A stretch of DNA of 64,000 bases from Nissolia schottii (taxonomy: Eukaryota > Streptophyta > Magnoliopsida > Fabales > Fabaceae): NCBI GenBank assembly GCA_003254905.1, contig QANU01104607.1, forward strand, positions 1-64,000, in the 5' to 3' direction. A program made the translations under genes and the position numbers. Shown piece by piece: positions 54,621 to 64,000 of the stretch; the stretch's first letter is position 1, and the number at the start of each line of letters is the position of its first letter. The notes beneath the pieces are model-generated. The model was not told where the DNA came from. It was given only the letters and a program-made list of their open reading frames with translations, and did no database searches.

Positions 54621-54850
54621 GATTTGTGAATTCCTCACACGCGACCACATAAGTTGAATTTGTTCCTCTTGGATTGTTGCTCAACCTATGGTTTCTATAA
54701 CAAAACACTCTCGCATTCCTTTTTCTCAAATTCATGCAAGACAATAATTCATTAATGGCCAGTTAATCAAAAGCATTAAGAATAGTTTATAGAAACTTAA
54801 TCAACATCAACAGAAAAACTTAAATAACAAAGTTTTTATGATAATATCAT

Positions 54851-56232
54851 CAAAGAAAAGGTTACTATCACGCCCTACTTAGGATATGACCGCACGTAGG
54901 GCTACTGCCCCTACGGAAAGCTCTGTTGTGGTTATACTAACACTTGTGCATGCTAAAAATAACTGATTTTATAAAAATAACTGGTTTCATACATGAATTT
55001 AAAATAATATATGAGTTACATGTTGTTTTAAAAATGATATACTGAAAAAGTAACTAAATACATAATAACTAAATTAGGGAATCTTGCCCTAGTAATCTAA
55101 AGCATACCTACTAACATAACCTTAGTAGACCCCACTATGAAGCGGAGCTTACTACTGACGCTATTGACAACTAAGGTAGTTGTGTTCCTTGGGTTGTTGT
55201 TCACTCAAGCTCTACACTAAGAGTCATTCCCGCTTCTAGCCTCACCAGCCCTAGCACTCTTTCTCTTCAACTTTCTCACTCATCACTTAAACTAAGCTCC
55301 CATTTCCCTTCTCTATTTTTCACTCCGAAATAAGGCGAAGAGAAATCCTCTAAACCCTTCTTTTCCTCCCTTGCTTATCTTTTCTTTTTCTTTTCTACCC
55401 CTCTTAACTCCTAAACACACCCTTAAGTCTCTGGTTTAAGTTTATAATATTGTCAAAAATTTCGTGACTAATTTATTTATTTTTTCAAAACCAATATATC
55501 CATGGAAGATATTGTAGGGACTGAGTTGATGAATACTTTCAAACTCTCAACATCAAAGTTAATAAAACAGCAAATTTTGTGGTCATCAGCCTCGGATTCT
55601 TTGTCATTCACTATTTTGTCATATTCCTTCTGCGACCAGCCTGGTTAATCAAGATTACAAAACCTCATTTACACTTCCCTTTAGCTTATACTACTGTTAT
55701 AAGTATGACCCCATTGCATTAGTTTAAAGAATGTTCTCTCCACCTGAAACTCTGCCATATGCAATTTTACAAATGTCAGCAGCATTAAGACAGAATTTGG
55801 AAAATTGGGGAAAAAAAATTTGATACGCGCCTCCCAAAATTAGTAGACAGCAACACTACAATTGGGTGTTTTGAGTCATTCAATAAATACAATATTACTC
55901 ACTTTAGCATCTCAATGAATTTTCAAGAATAAAAATAGCATACACCGTTCCAGCATTTGCAATTATATTTGTGTCTCCTCGCAGAAATTCGATAATAAAA
56001 AAATAGAGTGGATGAGGGACAGACCATACATAGTACTGTTTTGGATAGATACAAAATGAAAGGGGGGTTTGGTCATATGACGAGCCTAGAAACCGAGGTA
56101 GAGGTATAACAAGAGACAAACACAACACTAATCTCATAACACTGTTTATGTCTTGATGATGATACTATTAAATAAGTAAGAAAAATTATGCGGTTTTGCA
56201 TTGGCCAAGATTTTATCCGGGCACTCCAATAT
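54851..56232. other. Spacer, no gene recognised
   Basis: Moderately GC-richer text at 54870-55320 with no clear open frame, possibly a decayed element; the remainder is AT-rich with nothing recognised. Confidence 0.35.
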
Positions 56233-56622
56233 ACCATATGTGGGGTTTTTACATATATATGGCTCTCCTTAGGTTTATTTTCTAAAATGTGGTCATTGAA
56301 GATAAATTACGAATATATGAGAAATGTCGATTTCAGCCCCTTTAATTTTTATTTTTATTTTTTAAAATGGGGTTGAAATCGGTCCAGGGTGCGCCGATTT
56401 AAGCCCCGGTTTTTTTTTTTTTTNGAGATTCAGGGGCTGAAATCGGCACACTCTGGGCCGATTTCAGCCCCATTTAAAAAAAAAATTAAAATTAAAGGGG
56501 TTGAAATCGGCACACCCTGGTTTCCCATACATCCGTAATTTATCTTCAATGATCACATTTTAGAAAATAAACCTAAGGAGCGCCATATATATGTAAAAAA
56601 AACCCCTATATGTCACATATAA
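56233..56622. repeat. Foldback element with nested palindromes
   Basis: The arms of about 180 bp pair TACATATATATGGCTCTCCT with AGGAGCGCCATATATATGTA, and AGGTTTATTTTCTAAAATGT with the mirrored text. Within the arms, the 15-mer GGGGCTGAAATCGGC and its mirror GCCGATTTCAGCCCC form smaller palindromes, repeated with variation about six times. A single N at 56424 sits in a T run at the centre, as expected where a hairpin disrupted sequencing. Confidence 0.8.
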
Positions 56623-56800
56623 ATATCAAGAAATTTAAGTGATCGGTTGAATTTGTTAGTCATAAAGTTTACAAGGATGCATATATTTGAGCAAGGAGTA
56701 AAGTTATTAGTTATCACTCATACAGAGGGGATAAAAAGATTAATTCACTCTATAACTCTAAATTGTAAACATTCATTCATATAATCATATATGTTGTTGT

Positions 56801-56813
56801 CATACATACATAC

Positions 56814-56853
<40 letters not shown>
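56801..56853. repeat. CATA/TA microsatellite
   Basis: (CATA)n passing into (TA)n. Confidence 0.95.
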
Positions 56854-56854
<1 letters not shown>

Positions 56855-56892
56855 TTACTTCCATTCTAAAGTAGGAAAAAAAATCCTAAATG

Positions 56893-57060
56893 ATTGGCCA
56901 AGTAAAACAAGGCAGGGTCTCACATATTACAAGTCATAAGTTTGAGCCCTCACTCATCTTAAAATGAGGTAAATTAAATGTAAGTTCATATACAATTACT
57001 ATTCGATGAGCCTAAAGACTTTCTCTACCTTAGCCCAGACGTCATCCTCTCACCCAAAAT
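56893..57060 (+). mobile_element. Possible tRNA-derived SINE
   Basis: A box A-like TTGGCCAAGTAAAACAAGGC at about 56895 is followed some 40 bp later by a box B-like CATAAGTTTGAGCCC at about 56936, then about 100 bp of unique text. No clean target duplication or A-tail was fixed, so this is tentative. Confidence 0.4.
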
Positions 57061-60000
57061 TTTAATGAAAAGAAAAGGAGGATCAAAATGATAGATCATT
57101 ACTGATCATCATTACCAATAAAGGATTGGTGGTACTCTTTCAATCCTCAATGTTCTTTTGTTTTTCTTTTCAGGTTTATTCATAAATTAATGTATTTAGA
57201 TGCATTTGTGTCTAGATAAATTGAGTTATGAATGAACTTAAAAAAGTGAAAATGATTAACATTGAAGAATATAGAGAGTAGTATACAGATACCTCAACCT
57301 CTTATGGTCTCGAGTTTGAGTATAGAGAATAAAAAAAATCTTTAGGAGTGTATATGAATACCTATCCACCTGATGACCCAATTAATTCAACACAACCCAA
57401 TATAACATTTTAGAGTTGGGTTAGGCTATTGAGTTTATTCAGATAAAATCCAATGATCCTGGCCTCTAATCAAGGCAGGTATTGAATTACAAAATTAAAC
57501 CCAATTATCCGACCCAATGACTCAATAATCCGATTTTGTTTTAAAGAATTATTTTTCTATACATCATTGTCTCATCACATAAATATATATACAATTTTTT
57601 TATTCTTTATTTCATCTGTATACTGTCTCATTACGTAAACATATATACACTTTTTTTCTCTCTCTTTTATTTTTTTAATTTTCTTTTTTACGTTATTTGT
57701 GAATTTTAAATTTTAAAATAAAAATAAATTGTTAACCCGATCACCCAACCTGATTCAGCCTGCGCATGAGCGGGTCAAGTCGGGTTTCATTTAAAAAAAA
57801 AAAAAAGTCGAACTAACCCAAATTGTGGAAATTTAATTGAGCTGTACTTCTTTTTACTCTAAACCTGACTCGTTTGCAACCTTAGCTGAGAGACCTTTTA
57901 TCCATTCAGATTCAATAACCTCAATCAGCTTACGTTGGATTACTCGGGTTTATGATAACGGGTGGTTCCATAAAGTTACCAATTCTTATGTAGAAGCAAA
58001 CTAATGCCCGATTACTTTAAAATTTAGAGTTTTGTATTTGAATGTTTAATGTTAAATTTTCAAATAATCATCAAATATTGTATTAATATTTTATATTCAA
58101 TGAGTTTGATTATAATTAGATACATATATGATACATTAAAATTATGAAATAATTGGGTAATGTTTAATTAAATATAATTTTATACTAATTAATAATCAAA
58201 CTTAGAGTATGTTGTTAGGAATAGTCTAATAATGAATGGTTCGGATAATATGTACGAGGTCTAAAATTTAAATTTTTTTTGTATTAAAAAAAAGAAAAAA
58301 CATTAAACTCATTCTATATTTTATGGAATCAATTCAGTATCTAGAACATATGAGATACATGATGTCTTTTAAAAATAAAATAAAAAATTGATCATATCTA
58401 TAATCGTTTTGTTAAAGTCATCATATATTAAACATAATTGTTATAGGTTACCAATAAATAGTAGTATCAATTTAATCACAAAACTTAGTAATGAGATATA
58501 TATTTTTAAGTATTTAATTTAAAATTTGATCTCTGATGATGTATATAAAAAAAATCTAGTAACTAAAAATTTATTCACTTCAATAAACTCAGATTCTCAT
58601 AAAAACGATAAATACCTTGGGAAGGAAAAAACAAATAGTAGTAGCAATTTTGTTGACTTTTTATATATATCGCATCAAATTTTCTTCACCCACATCTGCA
58701 TTATTTTGAATCATAGACTGTTATATATGCATGATAATTTCCAAGAGGAATGTGAACTTTTGACGCCATTGAATATATACTATCATTCATAATTTGACCT
58801 GCATGATTGATTGGACAGTACAGACCATATTTTGCCAAGATCTTTTGAAAGATCGAACTCAATTTACTGTACATTGGTAAAAAAGAAACCGTACTTGTTT
58901 CTTTTCTATTTTTCTAATTAATTAAATTCTGTTTCAAAAGCCAATCATTACAATACTGCTCAATGAGGTTTTTACTATTGGGTTTGCCCTAGTTTCAAAT
59001 GGACGATTTTGACGGTAGAAACTGAATTTCCTGTTAAAGAATCGTGTTTCTTTTGCTACAATTTACAATTTTAAAAACAAGATACGGTTTCCAATGCAAA
59101 TGAGAAGCATGACATTGTTTCCTTCCTCACAATAATTGTTTGTAGTCACAATAATTGTTAGAGAATTGCTGAGACCTCTTAATTTATATACTTTAAAATC
59201 CACTTGTCAAAATCTTAGTTATTCTAAATAATGGTCATTTTTCTTTCTTTTCTTTTATTTTTATTTTTCTTTTAGTTAATCCTTATTTTATCAATCTATC
59301 TCTGTCGTCGTTTTCTCTCTTTCACATTACCTCTTCCACCATTCCTCTTCCGTTCAACTTTATAAAAAAAAATAAAAAAGTCTAATGTCTAAAATGGTGA
59401 AACTCCAAATTGGAAAAGACCTTCCCAATTTGCTTCATATTGATGCTGTGATACATCTATTGGAGACGGTGCACGACTCCTGTTGTTGGACTCGGCGCCA
59501 CATTACGAGTGTTTAAATCTGAGTTAGGAGGATTTTTAGGCCTATACAATTCTCTAACCGTTAAAAAACATAGAGTAAATGTTGCACAATTAGAGCATTA
59601 TTTTGAACTAATCTCTTGCTAATGAGTTTAATTATTATGCATTGACCAATCATTATAAGGAAAACACTTAATACCGATAGATTAATTGATATCTTTGACA
59701 TTGTTACTGAGGTACCTTTCCATTTTTGTTGACTTTATTGACATAAAAATATGTTGATAATATTCTCGTTAGTAGATATTATTGACGTATTTTGTAATCC
59801 ATCACCTCATTTAAAGCGGACAAATACTTCAAAAACTAGTTGGCAAGGTTGATGAATGTGACCCAACTAATGACATATTATTCTGTCGATAAAATATTAA
59901 TGACAAATAAATTCGTATTGTGAGGATTTAATGGGGCAATGCCATATAGCTTGAGAGCATTTGCACGAAAATGAACGAAAAAGGCATAATGTAAAATTGA

Positions 60001-61306
60001 ATAAATGTTGACCATGAAGTATTGAGAGAGAATGAACAGTTGCTAAACAATAGGAGCTTTTGATCAATCAAACCTTTCGTTCAACCATTTTAAAAAAAAA
60101 CTCTTCCAAGTAAAAAGCATTTTCCGAATTAAAATGCAAAAAAATTGACTAAATGGCTCATTGCTAGGCATCCTATTATTTATTTTGTTCAAAATAAAAA
60201 GTTTGAAAAAAAATTAACAAAATAATATGTTTTTCAAAGTTCTTAAACATAAAGTATTTTTTCTGAATTTTTTTTATTTTTGAAAAAAATTCAATTTTTT
60301 TTCAAAAAGGATTTTCAAGTTTTTTAATATTTTTCCCAAAAAATACTTTTAAAATTTTTTTTTTCAATTTTTTACTTTTTTTGGATTTTTTTCTGAAAAT
60401 ATCTTTTTAACAATTTAAAAAAAATAAAAAATAAATTTGGTCAAATCAATTCCAATTTTATTAAGGGTGAAAATATAAATTAATAAATTAAAATTAAATC
60501 AATTTCTATTTTAATAAACTCGACTCTCAGCATAGCATAAGAATCAATTTTTAAATTAACTAAAATTTCATCTTATATATTTAGCTTCAAACATAATAAT
60601 TGATTTGTAAATTAATTCAATTCAAATCATTTTCCATATTCCAAACACAATGATAAAGTCTAAATCAAAAGCTTAATATATATTGGTTGGAGAATTCCTA
60701 AACTTAAGTATATAGTAATTGGGCGACACGATTCTGGACATGCATGGGACTTCTAACAAAAGATCTTGGTAGGGCGCCTAAGTAAAGGTAAAGCACCATA
60801 ATAATTGACTCGCGATCGGATAGTGTCTAAAAAAGTTTAGTAGTACCATTCAAATTACTATACTTCGATAAGATAATTACTATTCATTTAAAGGGGAAAA
60901 GAAAAACTATTCCTTTGGCCAATCCCGTATGTAACAATTTAAAATAAAAGTAGATGAATTTTGAAAGATTATATAAAAAATTACTCTTATATACATTTTT
61001 ATTTAGGCAACTTCATGATTTATATACATAAATTTTTTAAAACTTCAAAACTGTTGTAAAATTTATTTGTAAATTAAATTTTTTATGCATGTACGTGCAA
61101 AATTATTTTATACTATCATTAAATTTAGAAACTTATATAAGATATATAACGGTTATAATTATTAAATGTTTCACATTATTTGTGTAGTATAAAAAACTTA
61201 ATACTAATAATAAATTAGAAGGTTAATTTCAATGTCATGACTTTTTCGCATTGTCGTTTAATTAAATCTTATCACATAAGTAAAATTGGATATTTCTATC
61301 GTACCA
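57061..61306. other. AT-rich spacer with repeat fragments
   Basis: No gene recognised. A box B-like GGTCTCGAGTTTGAGTA at 57308 may be a SINE fragment. 57360-57900 carries CAACCC/GGGTT-rich dispersed-repeat text. 60160-60660 is a homopolymer-rich element related in style to 15080-15412 (shared CAATTTCTATTTTAAT followed by a purine-rich end). Confidence 0.35.
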
Positions 61307-62176
61307 GAACAATTTTACGGCTACGATACCCAAGTCAATTTAAACCAATCAAAATATAACATACAATTTAAATATGTTTAATTTAAAGTGTATAGATTTA
61401 ATTTTTTATAATTATAATTCAATCTATTTTTAAAGTTAAATTGTAAAATGACCTCTTCCTTCTCCTTCTTCTTAATTTCTATCTCTGTGAACCCTAACTA
61501 CATACTTCACCCACCTTTTTATTTTCTTAAATTTCTAGTGTCATATATAAATGGTTGACCGGCAACCATTGCAAAGTATATGTGTGTATAATTTGCTTCC
61601 ATTCTTATTATCCCCCCTTGTCTTCTTCCTGTATATTAGATGATTGTTATTTGTGTAATTTGTATTTACTGTGTTATATCATCAGAACAAATGAAATCTA
61701 AATTAGGTTGACAATAAAAAGGCATAACACTTTGAATTACGATTTATAAAGAAAACTTTAACTCCTTGTGATCATATTGTGTTGTATTTAATGTTGTGCT
61801 TGATACCTATGTGATTCTTGTAATGAATTCGGCTCCATAAAAAATTAGATGTTGTTAAAAAAGGAAAAAAATGTAGTACAACATTGCAGAGATAACTTCC
61901 TAAAAGAAAAAAAAAATTACACGTGACGGACAGAAATTAAGAACAAGCTGTGAGTTTGGGGAAAAAAATAGTGAAGTGTGTAGTTAGGGTTCATAGATAT
62001 AGAGATTAAGACGGAGAAAAAATGGAAGATAGATATTTTGTTATTAAATTTTTAAAATGGACTGAAGTATAATTATAAATAATTAAATATATGCATTTTA
62101 AATTAATGTATTTAAATTAGATGTTATATTTTGATTGGTTTAAGTTAGTTTGGGTACCGTACCTTTAAAATTGTTC
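61307..62176. mobile_element. Long-TIR DNA element, 0.87 kb, non-coding
   Basis: Arms of about 220-240 bp. The left arm has ACCAATCAAAATATAACAT, AATTATAATTCA and TGTGAACCCTAACTACATAC; the right arm carries the mirror images ATGTTATATTTTGATTGGT and GTAGTTAGGGTTCATAG. Left end GAACAATTTTA, right end TAAAATTGTTC. No transposase; the long TIRs suggest a Mutator-like non-autonomous element. Target duplication not clear. Confidence 0.75.
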
Positions 62177-62338
62177 AATTTAAAAAAACATGCATATAAA
62201 ATGATTTGATTGAATGATAGTGTAAAACTTTTTACATTATTAATCTTAGAATTATATTAATATAATGTCTAAATTTTTTCTAGGGCTTAATTGATATTAA
62301 AATTGAACTAAATTGATATCAACTTTAACGTGTTAGAA

Positions 62339-62342
<4 letters not shown>

Positions 62343-62386
<44 letters not shown>

Positions 62387-62547
62387 NNNNNNNNNNNNNN
62401 NNNNNNNNNNNNNNNNNNNNNNNNNNNNNNNNNNNNNNNNNNNNNNNNNNNNNNNNNNNNNNNNNNNNNNNNNNNNNNNNNNNNNNNNNNNNNNNNNNNN
62501 NNNNNNNNNNNNNNNNNNNNNNNNNNNNNNNNNNNNNNNNNNNNNNN

Positions 62548-62580
<33 letters not shown>
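62343..62580. repeat. TA microsatellite enclosing an assembly gap
   Basis: (TA)n runs on both sides of 161 Ns (62387-62547). The real repeat length is unknown. Open frames crossing it are artefacts. Confidence 0.97.
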
Positions 62581-62583
<3 letters not shown>

Positions 62584-62694
62584 CACTTAGACATTGTCAC
62601 AACTCACCTTTTTTCGGGAAAAATTCCCCAAATAAAATAATAAAAATATCTCATTTCTCAAATGAACCAATTTGAAAACTATTCTTAAAATAAA

Positions 62695-62795
62695 TCATTT
62701 TTCTTATAAAAGAAGTCGATTCAAATCGACTCCTGTTTTACTTGTTTTTTTAAACCAAGAGTCAATTCAAATCAACTTCTTTGGGAGAAAAAACC
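62695..62795. repeat. Small nested-palindrome foldback
   Basis: AAAGAAGTCGATTCAAATCG, itself palindromic (GTCGATT-CA-AATCGAC), is mirrored by GAGTCAATTCAAATCAACTTC about 45 bp further on. Its design resembles the larger foldback at 56233-56622, with a different core sequence. Confidence 0.6.
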
Positions 62796-63544
62796 AAAAA
62801 AACATAATTTTTCTCATTGTATATCAAGTTTCAGGAGAAAAGTAAGGTTTCATTATATGATATGTGTGTTTATACCTGTTTATGGATGCATTTTGTTATT
62901 ACTTGTTAATTGTTACGTCGTTTTTGTTTAGTTGTTGTTGTTACTAACTTTATTCTTTAGGATAAAAGCAAGGTTGCGTTAACATATGATATGCGTGTTT
63001 ATGACCTGAGGTGGTAGCAAACCACAGACGCATTTAGTGTAAACATATTCATATAAGTAACCATCCCTGCATGCAGGGTGGTGAAGGGTCGCCCTTACAG
63101 TCTCACCGGGGGTGAACTCGTGACCTTGCAATATCTGATTACCATTTCTTAACATTTCATTACTTTCGCAGCATACGTATCATAACTTTCTTTATCATAT
63201 TTGTACTTTTCTTTTATCATATCTGTACTTTTTTTTTATCATCTTATAACTTTCTCATTATGTCGTATGAGATTGCCTTCACATAACCGCATTCCCGTCG
63301 CATATCGGACGTTGAAGGGTTTTGCCACCATGTGCTCGCCTTGTCACCACATCTCGGACGTTGAAGGGCAGACTCCATTGTGCTCAAAACCTTCTTAAGA
63401 TCTTGCTCATTTCCCTAAGGTCCATTATTATCTTTTCTTCCCATACGGCCAGACCTATTTCATTAATTATAAGCCAATTTTTTAGCCTGGCTTGGCCTGA
63501 AGCCTGTCAGGCCGGCCTGTTTAGGCACAAATGTTTATTTGTGT
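62796..63544. other. Spacer, no gene recognised
   Basis: A GC-richer patch at 63065-63130 contains GGTGAACTCGTGACC, weakly box B-like on the other strand. TCGGACGTTGAAGGG occurs twice, at 63305 and 63355. No coding evidence. Confidence 0.35.
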
Positions 63545-63628
63545 TTACTAAAAAAATAAACTTACCTTCATACTCAAACCCAAGACCTCTGTCATTCACA
63601 GCAATGCCTTATCCACTAGATTAACATT
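63545..63628 (-). mobile_element. Probable tRNA-derived SINE fragment
   Basis: On the minus strand TCTAGTGGATAAGGCATTGC (box A-like) precedes GGTCTTGGGTTTGAGTATG (box B-like) at tRNA-like spacing, followed by a T/A-rich tail. No target duplication was fixed. Confidence 0.55.
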
Positions 63629-63968
63629 ACTTTTTGTAACATTTTATGCAATCATATTTATTAATATAATTTTATTATTTCATTTTTCTTTTTAAAGAAA
63701 CCATAATCTAAAGAGTCCCTAAGACTCTCCCACACTCACACTCTCATCTCATCTGAATAATGTGAGAGAACTTTGTTGACATTTTCCTTTTTGTTTTTTG
63801 TTGGTAAAATGTCATACATCAGTGATAGACCTGCCTTTGTATTTTTTTATCATAAAAAAATATTAAAATAAAATATGCAATTTTTAATTTTTCAAAAATA
63901 ATCATAACAAAGTATTATTTTTGTTAATAACTTAATTTCTTAATATAATAATATTCTAAAGTAAAAAA

Positions 63969-63969
<1 letters not shown>

Positions 63970-64000
<31 letters not shown>
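63970..64000. repeat. TA microsatellite at the window edge
   Basis: Plain (TA)n run continuing past the window end. Confidence 0.95.

Larger units (their letters stand above)
52820..54850 (-). mobile_element. Ty3/gypsy-like LTR fossil (minus), interrupted by a second
   Basis: Text at 52820-52910, read in reverse, has the LTR-end style seen in plant gypsy elements (CTTATTACTTGTACG...GCACTTG). Text at 54730-54790 (AATTCATTAATGGCCAGTTA) matches, in reverse, the interior of the plus-oriented LTR-like block 53312-54620. I infer an older minus-oriented LTR split by a younger plus-oriented one. Broken and old; no coding part recognised; boundaries approximate. Confidence 0.4.

Noticed and set aside
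62330-62590. Open frames across the TA repeat and the gap
   Set aside because: They consist of TA microsatellite and N bases only.
63065-63130. SINE or tRNA gene
   Set aside because: Only a weak box B-like word is present; no box A, no cloverleaf fold, no target duplication.

Overview
The window is 64 kb of AT-rich plant nuclear DNA. Three features show this: multi-exon genes with GT-AG introns, a chloroplast FtsH2/VAR2-type protease, a plant-type eIF4A-III, and plant transposons (Copia, CACTA, L1-type LINEs, tRNA-derived SINEs, Stowaway- and Mutator-like MITEs). A dicot, most likely a legume, fits the protein wording, but that placement comes from memory and was not searched.

Layout. 1-2.1 kb: a decayed LINE RNase H fragment and small foldbacks. 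2.3-8.6 kb (minus): a complete KUP9-type potassium transporter gene (copy 1, 765 codons over 8 coding exons). 10.2-14.65 kb: a very young Copia element with identical-looking LTRs. 16.8-23.1 kb (minus): a second, paralogous KUP9-type gene (copy 2, 791 codons, same 8 exons and same intron phases). 24-37 kb: no host gene recognised; nested TIR elements, MITEs and a LINE relic. 38.0-41.8 kb (minus): an FtsH2/VAR2-like thylakoid protease, 692 codons, with an inferred 5'UTR intron. 42.0-44.9 kb: a Mutator-like MITE, a CACTA transposon remnant with a DUF4216-like region, and a Copia 3' fossil. 45.2-48.4 kb (plus): eIF4A-III, 406 codons in 8 exons. 48.4-64 kb: no host gene recognised; an L1-type LINE remnant, Ty3/gypsy-like LTR fossils, foldbacks, a long-TIR element, microsatellites and an assembly gap (62387-62547).

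Biology. The two potassium transporters are a tandem duplication of a unit from about 2112-8660 and 16607-23080. Their introns have since gained different SINEs and MITEs, so the paralog serves as an empty-site control. Copy 2 keeps the longer, KUP9-like N-terminus. Copy 1 diverges just upstream of its start codon and carries a shorter C-terminal tail. The FtsH and eIF4A-III genes are unrelated housekeeping genes (photosystem II repair; exon junction complex). I found no clear new multi-gene system. The most unusual items are the paralog pair with its breakpoint foldback, a duplicated splice donor in eIF4A-III, two nested-palindrome foldbacks, and a Copia element with TA...TA LTR ends. All exon junctions were read by eye from splice sites, phase and family alignment from memory.
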